This document shows positions 28,654 to 36,719 of a DNA stretch of 64,000 bases, in pieces. Origin of the DNA: Rhodanobacter panaciterrae (GTDB taxonomy: Bacteria > Pseudomonadota > Gammaproteobacteria > Xanthomonadales > Rhodanobacteraceae). The DNA is taken from NCBI RefSeq assembly GCF_014651895.1, contig NZ_BMXT01000001.1, forward strand, positions 930,001 through 994,000. The letters are read 5' to 3'. Each line of letters opens with the position of its first letter. The first letter of the stretch is position 1. The translations under genes and the position numbers were made by a program. A model generated the notes under the pieces. It saw only the letters and a program-made list of their open reading frames with translations. It ran no database searches and was not told where the DNA came from.

Positions 28654-28679
28654 AATGGGTCAGGTTTGCCTGACCCTAT
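28654..28679 (+). terminator. GGGTCAGG hairpin / terminator of the island operon
   Basis: AATGGGTCAGG-TTTG-CCTGACCCTATT forms a strong stem, followed by a T-rich TATTTTGG. It lies 27 bases after the Hsp70-like stop. It can act as a rho-independent terminator and mirrors the hairpin at the left edge. Confidence 0.65.
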
Positions 28680-28682
28680 TTT

Positions 28683-28735
28683 GGAAACCGGGACGGAGGA
28701 AGTTAAGCCGGGCTAATTTCCTCCGCCCGCTTGGC
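28683..28735 (+). repeat. GGGACGGAGGAAGTTAA element, copy 1
   Basis: Begins GGAAACCGGGACGGAGG and is followed by an imperfect inverted copy (GGCTAATTTCCTCCGCCCG), so a foldback is possible. The 27-bp core (28683-28709) is identical to copies at 30174 and 30716. Confidence 0.75.
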
Positions 28736-28851
28736 TCTCGGCGTGCCGAGCTGTTTGCCCGAGCTCCCGAGCTTTTTGCTCGACGTGTGGCAAAACAACA
28801 GACGGGCGAAACAGGCAGGGACTGTCCAGTTTCGGGGCGCACGGCTCCCGC

Positions 28852-29211
28852 TCAGCCCGGCGGCTCCTCGTAGAGCCCGAACTCGTTGCCGACCGGATCG
28901 GCGAACGCCGCAAAAGCACCCATGCCGGACGGGATCTCCGTGCGCGGCGTGAGCATCCTGCCGCCAGCCGCTTCGATCTGCCGGAGCGCTTCGGCAATGT
29001 CATCCACCATGATGTAGACGCGGGTCCGTTCGTCCGGCGTCCGGTCGGCAGCCTTGACCCACGTCCCGCTCACGCTGCCTGCGTCGTCGAAGGCCAGGTT
29101 GCCGTCCCCGCGCTGCCGGACCTCCCAGCCGAAGATGCTGGAGTAGAAGGTGGCCGAGTCCTGCTCCCGATTCGCGGGGATTTCGAGGTAACAGATTTTT
29201 CCGTGTGGCAT
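28852..29211 (-). CDS. VOC (glyoxalase/dioxygenase) family protein
   Basis: 119 residues. The two beta-alpha-beta-beta-beta units of the vicinal-oxygen-chelate fold are seen: KICYLEIPANREQDSATFYSSIFGW at the start and RVYIMVDDIAEALRQIEAAGG in the second half, ending FADPVGNEFGLYEEP. The final Glu in EFGLYEE fits a metal ligand. GGAGG lies eight bases before the ATG at 29211. The substrate is unknown. It sits alone between copies of the GGGACGGAGG repeat. Confidence 0.85.
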   Translation of the reverse strand: MPHGKICYLEIPANREQDSATFYSSIFGWEVRQRGDGNLAFDDAGSVSGTWVKAADRTPDERTRVYIMVDDIAEALRQIEAAGGRMLTPRTEIPSGMGAFAAFADPVGNEFGLYEEPPG

Positions 29212-29330
29212 GGGTTGACCTCCGTCATTCGATGGAGCGCGGCGGTGCTGGTTCCAGGATGGCAGCACCAAGCCGGACGCAGTTTATTCCCGCTGAAACA
29301 GAATGCGTAAACGGGGTAGAACCCGCGAAA

Positions 29331-29465
29331 AAACCGGGACGGAGGAAGTTAAATGCCCTTAGGCTGGTTTCGGCTGGTTTCGGCCGTCGAGTCCGTCGCA
29401 CACTTACCGGGTGGCACACGGCCTTCTTCGCTTGGGCCCGCTTAACTTCCTCCGTCCCGATTCGG
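29331..29465. repeat. Inverted pair of GGGACGGAGGAAGTTAA elements (copies 2 and 3)
   Basis: Copy 2 (29331-29352, AAACCGGGACGGAGGAAGTT) is on the + strand. Copy 3 (29441-29465) is its reverse complement (TTAACTTCCTCCGTCCCG). They bracket about 88 bases, forming a MITE- or BIME-like arrangement. Confidence 0.7.
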
Positions 29466-29599
29466 AAACGGGCAGATCGGGATCACGGCGGGCTCGTCTG
29501 CCGCGAAAAGGTGCCGGAGATAATTTGGCCCAAGAGCAGGGCAAGAACGTGGCGCCATTTCACCGGATAACTCACCTGAAGGCAGAGGGGTGTTTGATG

Positions 29600-29676
29600 G
29601 GGGCGTGTCCAATCAAGTTGGTCGACCCGTCGTGGTCAGGAAAGACCGCTGACGCGATGAGATTTGTCCACGCCCC
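29600..29676 (+). repeat. GGGGCGTG...CACGCCCC inverted repeat
   Basis: Eight-base arms GGGGCGTG (29600-29607) and CACGCCCC (29669-29676), the latter followed by TTTTT. It may act as a terminator on the + strand or be part of a repeat element; the 61-base loop is long for a plain terminator. Confidence 0.45.
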
Positions 29677-29690
29677 TTTTTCCGTTTCCT

Positions 29691-30047
29691 TTATTCCTGC
29701 AGTGGACGAACCTCGGACTCGCCCTCGAACTCGGGCCAGTGGGTGCGGTGCAGCTCCATGAACTTCGTCGCGAGCGCGACGGCATCCGCGTGCGTGGGGG
29801 CTTCGATCAGGGAATACCCGCCCACGACCTCCTTGGCTTCGCTGAACGGACCGTCTGTTACGGTCACCTTGCCGCCGGCGAGGCGCACGCGCGTTCCCTT
29901 CGCGAGGGGTTGCAGCCCAGCCCCGTCGATGAACATGCCCTTTTGCGCGTACTCCGCGATGAATCCGCCCATCGCCTCGAACAGCGCGGCTGGGACCTCG
30001 CTGAAGTCATAGTCCTTGGGGTGTTTGATGAACATCATGTACCGCAT
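29691..30047 (-). CDS. YciI/DGPF-family protein
   Basis: 118 residues. It begins MRYMMFIKHPKDYDFSEVP and carries the family signature TDGPFSEAKEVVGGYSLIEA with the conserved His/Asp pair of the ferredoxin-like YciI fold. AGGAG precedes the ATG at 30047. YCII-related proteins are small, often dimeric, and frequently lie near ECF sigma factors; none is seen here. A paralogue lies at 34479. The biochemical role is unknown. Confidence 0.88.
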   Translation of the reverse strand: MRYMMFIKHPKDYDFSEVPAALFEAMGGFIAEYAQKGMFIDGAGLQPLAKGTRVRLAGGKVTVTDGPFSEAKEVVGGYSLIEAPTHADAVALATKFMELHRTHWPEFEGESEVRPLQE

Positions 30048-30362
30048 CGCGTATGGCTCCTGAAGGATGAGGGTTGGGGTGATACCGGCAGGTCTTGCCG
30101 GCCGGGTTGGCGGCCACATCGAGGCGCGCCACTGTCATGACGAATGATGCCTGCTGAAATCGACATCGTGTCCGGAAACCGGGACGGAGGAAGTTAAGCC
30201 ATGACCAAGCGGCGCAGAAAGGGTGTCAGGGGCAAATCCCGTGGCGCGCAACCCGAAAGAGAAAAAGGTGTCCGTCAAATCCGGGCAACCTCGCTGCCTT
30301 GCCTCGACTGTCCGCAAAAACAGGGTAGAACCCGCCCGGCGGGCAGCCGGCCAGGATCCACT
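30048..30362. other. Intergenic stretch with repeat copy 4
   Basis: About 315 bases between the YciI and HMA-like genes. It holds the GGGACGGAGG repeat copy 4 and a short open frame from 30201 with basic, low-quality sequence that I do not accept as a gene. Nothing else is recognised. Confidence 0.6.
30174..30200 (+). repeat. GGGACGGAGGAAGTTAA element, copy 4
   Basis: 27 bases identical to the core of copies 1 and 5 (begins GGAAACCGGGACGGAGG). Here it is not followed by an inverted partner. Confidence 0.75.
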
Positions 30363-30602
30363 TCATCCGGAACAGCCACCGCAACATATGCTCGGCAACT
30401 GCACCACCTGTTCCGGCGCCACTGTCCAGCCGGTTCGCCGCAGTACCTCGATCAGGTCCGTCACGGTTACGTAGGAGGATATCCGCATCACCAGGCCACT
30501 CATGTCGAGATCGACTACCGCGTTCGGATCGACATCGAACATGACGTCCTGGATGGCGTCGGGGCTTGGGCAGGCATCGGTGAGCGCGATATGGAATTCC
30601 AT
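30363..30602 (-). CDS. Small HMA-like protein with C-terminal CCGGC
   Basis: 79 residues from the ATG at 30602. The pattern MEFHIALTDACPSPDAIQDV, VDLDMSGLVMRISSYV, DLIEVLRRTGWTV fits the beta-alpha-beta-beta-alpha ferredoxin-like fold of heavy-metal-associated domains. The usual MxCxxC loop is absent; one cysteine (DAC) is there instead. The C-terminus ends SICCGGCSG, a cysteine cluster that could bind metal. Function unknown; a metallochaperone role is a guess. It is flanked by repeat copies 4 and 5. Confidence 0.65.
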   Translation of the reverse strand: MEFHIALTDACPSPDAIQDVMFDVDPNAVVDLDMSGLVMRISSYVTVTDLIEVLRRTGWTVAPEQVVQLPSICCGGCSG

Positions 30603-30715
30603 CGTATGGCCTCGTTTCATGCATATCGTTGTGGTGTCGCGATATCGCATGTTCCCCGAGCAGCGCGCTTGTCGTCTTGATCCTGGTCAGGTGAAACGGG
30701 GGTCAGGAGCCGGAT

Positions 30716-30750
30716 GGAAACCGGGACGGAGGAAGTTAAGCCTCCGTCCC
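30716..30750 (+). repeat. GGGACGGAGGAAGTTAA element, copy 5, with perfect hairpin
   Basis: The 27-bp core ends in CC and continues as CCTCCGTCCC, so GGGACGGAGG (30723-30732) and CCTCCGTCCC (30741-30750) form a perfect 10-bp stem with loop AAGTTAAG. Lies just after the stop of the TAP-like hydrolase. Confidence 0.75.
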
Positions 30751-30764
30751 TTGGGCGGCGAAAC

Positions 30765-32408
30765 TCAGGGCACCAGCAGCCAGCTCACCTGACGGACGTT
30801 CGGCGGCGGCGGCAGCCACCAACCCGCCGCGGGGTAGCCGTATTCGTAGGTCACGGCGTCCTGCATGGCGAAGGAGTGCATCGGCTTGGCCTGGCAGACC
30901 ACATCCCTGACGGGCATGACACCGGAGTTCAGATAGGCAAATTCGGCGTTGGTGGTGCAGATGTTGTCGTCGAACATGACGCCGTGGGTGGTGGCGTTGT
31001 TGACGAACACCATCCGCGCAGCAGGGCCGTTCTCCAGCCGGTCTTTCAGCGCCCCCGAATAGGGTGTGGACGGATCGAACTCGTTCTGCACCATCAGGGC
31101 CTGCACGCTGGTGCGCGACTCCAGCCTGCGGTCGAGCGCCGGCTGCCATGGCCAGTGCTGGCACTTGTCCACCACGGTGGAGGCGCCGATGGCCCAGTTC
31201 GTGCGGACGTCCGCGATCTTCTGCGCGATGCTGCGCGGATCGGTGGAGCCGGAGTCGTTGCACTGAAGGACATCGGCCATGGGGTTGAAGCTGGGTTGGC
31301 TGCGCAGGTCGACCGAGGTGAACGCGGCGATCTGCTCGGCATTGGCAATATGGGCCGGATCCCCATCCAGTGCCTGCGACATGGCGCTCAGCGACGGCGA
31401 CACCAGTAGATCCCAGAACACCCACATGCCGGTGCCGTCCAGCGCACCCAACGCCTGGTCCGGCGTCACGCTGCCCATGCGGTGCTGCGAGGTGGCCTGA
31501 TAGATCCGCTGGAACGTCGTCATCACCTGGTCCGGCGTCGTGCCCATGTGGAACTGGTCGTCGTGCCGCGCCATGAATGGGATGAAGGCCTGCTGCACGT
31601 TCAGCTGATCCATCGACATCCGGCTCAATGCCTGTCGCTGCCAGTCCAGATGAATCCAGTTCATGTTGCTATCGAGCACCACGCGCTCGAACCGATCGGG
31701 GAACATGCGGTCTGCGTACGCCATCAGGCTGCTGCCGCTGGAGACGCCGAACAGATCGGCGCGCGGAAAGCCCAGCACGGCACGCACCAGGTTCAGGTCG
31801 CGCGCGTGATTGGGCGTGGTGATGCCCTTGAGGAACGTCGCATGCTGCTGCAGGCAGGCACTGATCGACCGGTTCCACCAATCCTGCTGTGCCCGCACGC
31901 TTTGGACCGTGGGATTGCGGCTGTCGCCGTCCATGAAATTCTCGGCGCCGCTGCGTGGTGCGTAGTCGCAGCTGACCTGGGTGCCGGTGCCGTCGGTGAT
32001 GCCGCGCAGGTCGACGCCGACCACCAGATGGCCGACTTGAACCTGCGGCTGCAGCTGCTCCAGCATCTCAGCTTGGGAAGCGCTTGAATTGTCCGGGCCG
32101 CCAGCGTTGACCAGCAGCAAGCGGGTGTAGTGCGGCGGATTGAGCGGCTTGGAAATACCGATGGTGATGTCACCCTGGCTCGGGTCGGCCCAGTCAACAG
32201 GCACCGCGACCAGGGCGCATTGAATGGTGCTGCCGTCGGTGAACAGCGATGGCGGACAGCCGCCCCAGTTCACCGGTTGGTGGTAGTACTTGGCGTAGGC
32301 CGGATCAGCGCTGTGATCGTCGACACCTTGGGCGCTGGCCAGCCCCGAGCACATCACGCAAGCGATCAACACCACCAGCTTGCGCGTAGACAACTTGAAG
32401 AGCTTCAT
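30765..32408 (-). CDS. Secreted alpha/beta-hydrolase, TAP-like (peptidase S33 type)
   Basis: 547 residues. Signal peptide MKLFKLSTRKLVVLIACVMC ending near SGLASAQ. The fold is the alpha/beta-hydrolase related to Streptomyces tripeptidyl aminopeptidases (SlpD/E): oxyanion region LLLVNAGGPDNSS, VVGVDLRG, nucleophile elbow FGVSSGSS (S223), acid FDPSTPYSGA near 460 and catalytic His in NNATTHGVM near 490. The family usually has GGPG where GGPD is found here. A periplasmic or extracellular peptidase/esterase is expected. It is divergent from the MocR regulator. Confidence 0.85.
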   Translation of the reverse strand: MKLFKLSTRKLVVLIACVMCSGLASAQGVDDHSADPAYAKYYHQPVNWGGCPPSLFTDGSTIQCALVAVPVDWADPSQGDITIGISKPLNPPHYTRLLLVNAGGPDNSSASQAEMLEQLQPQVQVGHLVVGVDLRGITDGTGTQVSCDYAPRSGAENFMDGDSRNPTVQSVRAQQDWWNRSISACLQQHATFLKGITTPNHARDLNLVRAVLGFPRADLFGVSSGSSLMAYADRMFPDRFERVVLDSNMNWIHLDWQRQALSRMSMDQLNVQQAFIPFMARHDDQFHMGTTPDQVMTTFQRIYQATSQHRMGSVTPDQALGALDGTGMWVFWDLLVSPSLSAMSQALDGDPAHIANAEQIAAFTSVDLRSQPSFNPMADVLQCNDSGSTDPRSIAQKIADVRTNWAIGASTVVDKCQHWPWQPALDRRLESRTSVQALMVQNEFDPSTPYSGALKDRLENGPAARMVFVNNATTHGVMFDDNICTTNAEFAYLNSGVMPVRDVVCQAKPMHSFAMQDAVTYEYGYPAAGWWLPPPPNVRQVSWLLVP

Positions 32409-32691
32409 TTGATGCTTCCTTGGTCAGTAGTGGCATGCCGGACGCATGAGCCCGTCATGGCCGGGAACGGGGCAAAAGCGAGCGCACTGGGCCGCCGGTG
32501 GCGTCGCCCGGTATCGTTTGGAATGATTCTCCCTTGCTGTGGGCTGCCCGAAACGGGCGGTCGCGGCGGCGGCCCGCATGATCGGCGTCCTGCCAGCCGT
32601 GGCATGATCATCCGCAGGTCGAGCGGGACCGTAAATGACCGGTCGCGGGCTTTTTCGATGTAACCACTTCGAGCCGCCCCGGGGAGCATGG

Positions 32692-34197
32692 ATGGCGAAC
32701 AGGCGGCAAAACGACGAACCGATGTATGTCCAGATCGCCGAGTCGATCCGGCGGGATATCGATTCGGGTCGCTTCCAGGTCGGCGCGCGCCTGCCCGGAA
32801 GCCGCTCGATGGCGGTCGCTCTGGGGGTTTCCCGCACGGTCGTATTGATGGCTTACGACCAGCTGGAAAGCGAGGGCTACCTGGACTCGCGCTCGGGCAG
32901 CGGCACCTACGTGAGTGCGCGACCCGCCGGCGTGTCCGCGTGCGAGACGCTCGTGCAGGAACAGGTCGAGGCACCGGGAGATCCGCGGTTGTCCCGCCTG
33001 GCCCGGCGGGCCGTACTGCCTGCCGTACCCGAGGCGGGTCCGCCTGCGCTCGAAGGGGAGGTGATCGAAGCGGACGTGATCGATCTTGCGCAACCTCGCG
33101 TGAGGTCCGACCCGCGCAGCCTCAAGGCCTGGATGCAGAACCTGATGGCGTTGCTGCGCCGTCGCGATGCACCTGACTTCCCCGAACTGCAAGGTGCCGT
33201 CGACCTGCGCAAGGCCGTGGCCGGCTATCTGAGCGTCGAGCGGGCGATCGAGGTCGATCCGGACGACATCCTGATCATCAGCGGCGCCCAGCAGGCACGC
33301 GACCTCATCGCCCGCGTCCTGCTCGACGAAGGCGATGGCGTAGGCGTGGAGGAACCCTGCCACTGGAGCGTGCGCCATACCTACGAGGCGATGGGGGCGC
33401 GGATCGTGCCGTGCCCGGTGGGCCCGCACGGCATGGACATCGACCGCCATGCAGCGGCACTGGATGGTGTGCGGTTGGTCAACGTGGCTCCGTCCTACCA
33501 GTTCCCGACCAGTGTGGTCATGCCCGAGGAGCGGCGCAGGGCCCTCCTGCAATGGGCCTACGCGCACGACGCATGCCTGGTGGAGGACGATTTCGATTGC
33601 GAGCACAGCTTCGGCGTGCGCACGTCCCCGTCGTTGTGGTCGCTGGATCGCTACGGCCGGGTGATCCAGGTGAGCAGCTTTGCACGCTCCATGTTTCCCG
33701 CGCTGCAGCTGGGTTACATGCTGGTGCCCCGTCTGCTGCGTGAGCGGTTCCTTGCGGTCAAGTGGCTGGCTGATCGCGGCAGCATATCGATGCAGCAGCA
33801 CGTGCTCGCCGCGTGCATCACCAGCGGCCAGTACCTGCGTGACCTGCGGCGTATCGCTCATCGTCTGGCTCCGCGCCACCGGGCCTTGCAAGCCGCGATG
33901 CAAGCGCGTCTGGGCAGTGCCATGGAGGTGACCGGCTCGGTGGCAGGAGGATCGCTCTTCGTGCATTTGCCCCGGTTGCCACGCAGTGCCACCGGGGCAT
34001 TGATGGCCGAGGCACTGGCACGCGGTGTGCGCATCCGTTCTGCCGAGCGCTTCCACCGGACACCGCTCGACCATGTCACGCTGGTGCTCAGCTACGCCGG
34101 GCTATCCGAGGCGAACCTCAAGCGAGCCGGGGTTCGGCTCGCAGAAGCCTATCTGGCGATCATAGAGGGACCGCCATTTCGCCGCCGGCGTCAATAG
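32692..34197 (+). CDS. MocR/GabR-type regulator with PLP lysine replaced by arginine
   Basis: 501 residues. A GntR winged helix (about 9-75: MYVQIAESIRRDIDSGRFQV, LPGSRSMAVALGVSRTVVLM) is joined to an aminotransferase class I domain (about 130-490). Conserved pieces include ISGAQQARDLIARVLLDEGD, APSYQFPTSVVM and VEDDFDCE (the Asp that contacts the PLP ring nitrogen). At the Schiff-base position, where the family has SFSK-T-LFPALRLGY, this protein has SFARSMFPALQLGY, putting R332 in place of Lys. Such a protein cannot form the usual internal aldimine. GGGGAG precedes the ATG. It is divergent from the secreted TAP-like hydrolase, a possible target. Confidence 0.9.
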   Translation: MANRRQNDEPMYVQIAESIRRDIDSGRFQVGARLPGSRSMAVALGVSRTVVLMAYDQLESEGYLDSRSGSGTYVSARPAGVSACETLVQEQVEAPGDPRLSRLARRAVLPAVPEAGPPALEGEVIEADVIDLAQPRVRSDPRSLKAWMQNLMALLRRRDAPDFPELQGAVDLRKAVAGYLSVERAIEVDPDDILIISGAQQARDLIARVLLDEGDGVGVEEPCHWSVRHTYEAMGARIVPCPVGPHGMDIDRHAAALDGVRLVNVAPSYQFPTSVVMPEERRRALLQWAYAHDACLVEDDFDCEHSFGVRTSPSLWSLDRYGRVIQVSSFARSMFPALQLGYMLVPRLLRERFLAVKWLADRGSISMQQHVLAACITSGQYLRDLRRIAHRLAPRHRALQAAMQARLGSAMEVTGSVAGGSLFVHLPRLPRSATGALMAEALARGVRIRSAERFHRTPLDHVTLVLSYAGLSEANLKRAGVRLAEAYLAIIEGPPFRRRRQ

Positions 34198-34478
34198 GCG
34201 CATAGAAACAGGGAACGGAGCCCCTTGTTCCTCCGCATGCACACCATGGCGAAGAAACGCTTCGGAGCGTTTCCGAGGGCTTTGCCGGACCCGTTGCTGC
34301 CGGTCGAGACAGGAGGCGTTGGTGCTACTGGCAGCGCCGCCGCCATGTCGAAGCCATCGAGGACTGAGCACGCGGTGTCGAAAACAAAATCCCGAAAGTG
34401 TCGAAATCGGTTCCGGTTGTTCGTCGTTGTCGTGAAGGCCGGCGACTGGTCAGCCTGCGGATCACTGGAGAAGATGAC

Positions 34479-34832
34479 ATGCCGCAATATCTCGTGGCGA
34501 TCCACCACCCCGACAACTATGACGCGTCGCTTGAAGACGAAGCGATGATCCGCGAGATCCAGGCGCTCAATGACGAGATGGCGGCTGCCGGTGCCTGGTT
34601 CTTCGCTGGCGGCCTGCAATCGGCGCCCTTCGCGAAGTCACTGCGCAAGCAGTCCGATGGAAAGGTAGTCATTACCGATGGGCCCTACATCGAGGCGAAG
34701 GAACACATTGGCGGCTTCTGGATACTCGACGCAGCCAACATGGATGAGGCGCTGGCGTGGGGGAGCAAAGCCGTCGTCGCCTGCCGCGCCCCGGTCGAGG
34801 TGCGCGAGTTCCTCGTCATGCCAGCGGAATAG
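34479..34832 (+). CDS. YciI/DGPF-family protein
   Basis: 117 residues: MPQYLVAIHHPDNYDASLED at the start, then TDGPYIEAKEHIGGFWILDA, the DGPF-type signature. ACTGGAG precedes the ATG by seven bases. It lies 30 bases before the DHFR-like gene, probably co-transcribed with it. It is a paralogue of the gene at 29691. Function unknown, likely a small ligand-binding or dimeric stress protein. Confidence 0.87.
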   Translation: MPQYLVAIHHPDNYDASLEDEAMIREIQALNDEMAAAGAWFFAGGLQSAPFAKSLRKQSDGKVVITDGPYIEAKEHIGGFWILDAANMDEALAWGSKAVVACRAPVEVREFLVMPAE

Positions 34833-34862
34833 AAACGCCAGCCCCCGAACACGGAGACTCAC

Positions 34863-35444
34863 ATGCGAAAGCTCAAGATCATCGAACACATCTCGCTGGA
34901 CGGCGTGATCCAGCATTCCGCCGACGACAACGATTTTCCCTACAGCGACTGGACCGCGCCGTATCGGACCCCCGCTGGCCGGGACGCCGTGATGGCCGCG
35001 CATGGCGAGAGTTTCGATCTGCTGCTGGGCCGTCGCACCTACGACCTCTGGTCGGGCTTCTGGCCCAAGGCGCCGAGCAGTCCGATGGGGGACCGTCTCA
35101 ATGCGGCGACGAAGCATGTCGTTACCCACCGTCCGGAAAGTCTTGCATGGGGCCCGTTCGAGGGCCTTGGACCGGACCTCGTCGAGAGCATTTGCCGCAT
35201 CAAGTCGCAGGACGGCCCGGACCTTGTCCTCTCGGGCAGCTCCACGCTGACATCGACGCTGCTCGAACACGGGCTTGCGGATGAAGTTGTGCTGATCGTC
35301 TATCCGGTCCTGCTGGGCACGGGCAAGCGCTTCTTTGCGGAGGGAACCTCGCCATGCTCATTCGAGCTCGTCAGCACGCAGGCAACGCCGTCCGGCGTCA
35401 TCCTCAGCACGTACAAGGTCGCCGGGCCTTTGAAAGCCGCGTAG
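34863..35444 (+). CDS. Dihydrofolate-reductase-family protein (RibD C-terminal)
   Basis: 193 residues. The sequence starts MRKLKIIEHISLDGVIQH, then FDLLLGRRTYDLWSGFWP, and DLVLSGSSTLTSTLLEHGLADEVVLIVYPVLLGTGKRFF. These are the NADPH- and substrate-site patterns of the RibD/DHFR-like reductase family. Members of this small family (YyaP/YwjB type) have no established substrate. Probably in an operon with the preceding YciI gene. Confidence 0.88.
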   Translation: MRKLKIIEHISLDGVIQHSADDNDFPYSDWTAPYRTPAGRDAVMAAHGESFDLLLGRRTYDLWSGFWPKAPSSPMGDRLNAATKHVVTHRPESLAWGPFEGLGPDLVESICRIKSQDGPDLVLSGSSTLTSTLLEHGLADEVVLIVYPVLLGTGKRFFAEGTSPCSFELVSTQATPSGVILSTYKVAGPLKAA

Positions 35445-35539
35445 TTCGACGACGCGACATCGTCAGTGAATGCCGGAACGCTGTCATCCAGCAGGCAGCA
35501 AACAAAGGGGCAAGGGACACTCCACGCCTGGAGTGCCCC

Positions 35540-36559
35540 TTATGTGTCAACGGCAGCCCGCATCTGCGCCAGCAGTGCTTCGCCCGACCATGATGGGCGC
35601 ACGTCGGCTCGCTCGGCTTCCCGCACGAGTTCGCATAGCCGCTCGTTTACTGTTGCTGTTTGTCCAAGACGTTGGGCGAGGCGCACGACTTCGCCGTTGA
35701 TCCAGTCGATTTCCGTAGGACGCCCGGCCGTCAGGTCGTCCGACATGGACGATCGTGCGAGCGGATCGATCGTCAGCATCCTGCGGCCCAGCCGCTCGAA
35801 CAAGGCATCGGGTAGGCCGAGAACATGCGGTATCCAGCTGGCTGGAAGCGGTGTCAGCCTGGTGGGTCGTATGTGGGCCAACTTCAGAAGCGCCAGCGCT
35901 TCTTTCTGCGCCATGCCGAGGCAGATCCGGTAGGCGCGTTGCGAGAGCTCCTCCTTCAAGGGCCGGTTCGCCAGCGCGTTGATGGCATTGTTGAGGTTGA
36001 GAAGCAGCTTCGCCCACTGCACCGGCAACATGTCGGCGTGCTGGGTCAACGACAGCCCCGCCTTGCTGAACGCTTCGACGAACGGCTGCATGGCCGGCGC
36101 ACGCCTGATCTCCAGCTCGCCCGCCGAGCCTTGATGAAAGGCACCGGGCCCACGTTCGACGACATTGAATGGCACCATCCCCTCCAGCACCGTGTTCTGC
36201 GGTAGCGCGGCGCGCAGCACGCCCGCGTTGCCGATGCCGTTCTGGAAACTCACGACGACCGTGCCGGGGCGAATCACGCCCGCCAGTTCTGCCGCAGCCG
36301 TGGCTGTCGCGGTGGACTTGACGGTTACCAGCACGAGATCCGCGCTTGCAGCCGTCGCAGGATCCGTCGACACCTCGATCCGCTCGGGGCGCACATGCCA
36401 GCGGCTTTCGTCGTGCCGCGACAACGTGATGCCGTGATGGCGCAACTGGTCAGCAACACGCGCACGCCCAATGAAACTGACGTCGCTACCTCCGGCAAGC
36501 AGCCGTCCGCCGACATAGCAACCAATCGAGCCAGCGCCGTAGATAACAATTTTTGCCAT
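35540..36559 (-). CDS. 2-dehydropantoate 2-reductase family (PanE)
   Basis: 339 residues. NADPH fold: IVIYGAGSIGCYVGGRLL at the N-terminus; VLVTVKSTAT near 80; VVSFQNGIGN near 107. The C-terminal helical domain contains the catalytic-lysine region VQWAKLLLNLNNAINAL near 183 and the late SSMSDDLTAGRPTEIDWINGEVV. It reduces ketopantoate to pantoate in coenzyme A synthesis, or a related 2-keto acid; several PanE homologues in a genome have other substrates, so no gene symbol is given. Confidence 0.88.
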   Translation of the reverse strand: MAKIVIYGAGSIGCYVGGRLLAGGSDVSFIGRARVADQLRHHGITLSRHDESRWHVRPERIEVSTDPATAASADLVLVTVKSTATATAAAELAGVIRPGTVVVSFQNGIGNAGVLRAALPQNTVLEGMVPFNVVERGPGAFHQGSAGELEIRRAPAMQPFVEAFSKAGLSLTQHADMLPVQWAKLLLNLNNAINALANRPLKEELSQRAYRICLGMAQKEALALLKLAHIRPTRLTPLPASWIPHVLGLPDALFERLGRRMLTIDPLARSSMSDDLTAGRPTEIDWINGEVVRLAQRLGQTATVNERLCELVREAERADVRPSWSGEALLAQMRAAVDT

Positions 36560-36719
36560 GCAGGTTCTCAGGCGATGCGTTGGGAAACAGAGTGCACTTT
36601 CGTCGAACGCTCGGCTCTGGAAAGTCGATTCTGCACTCTATCTGGATCCGTTGAACCCATGATCCGGAGCGAATCGTTGGGAGCCTGAGAAACGGCAAAG
36701 TGCGCAGCGCGACACCAGC

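Larger units (their letters stand above)
29212..29690. other. Gene-free repeat-rich stretch
   Basis: About 480 bases without a convincing gene. It holds repeat copies 2 and 3 in inverted orientation (29331-29352 and 29441-29465) and the GGGGCGTG inverted repeat at 29600-29676. The 88 bases between copies 2 and 3 include two tandem GGCTGGTTTC units (29361-29380). Confidence 0.7.

Noticed and set aside
30201-30680. 159-codon frame beginning MTKRRRKG after repeat copy 4
   Set aside because: Runs antisense through the HMA-like gene, low-quality basic sequence, and starts directly in the repeat.
34225-34548. Open frame starting MFLRMHTMAKK between the MocR and YciI genes
   Set aside because: No family pattern, and overlaps the well-supported YciI start in another frame.
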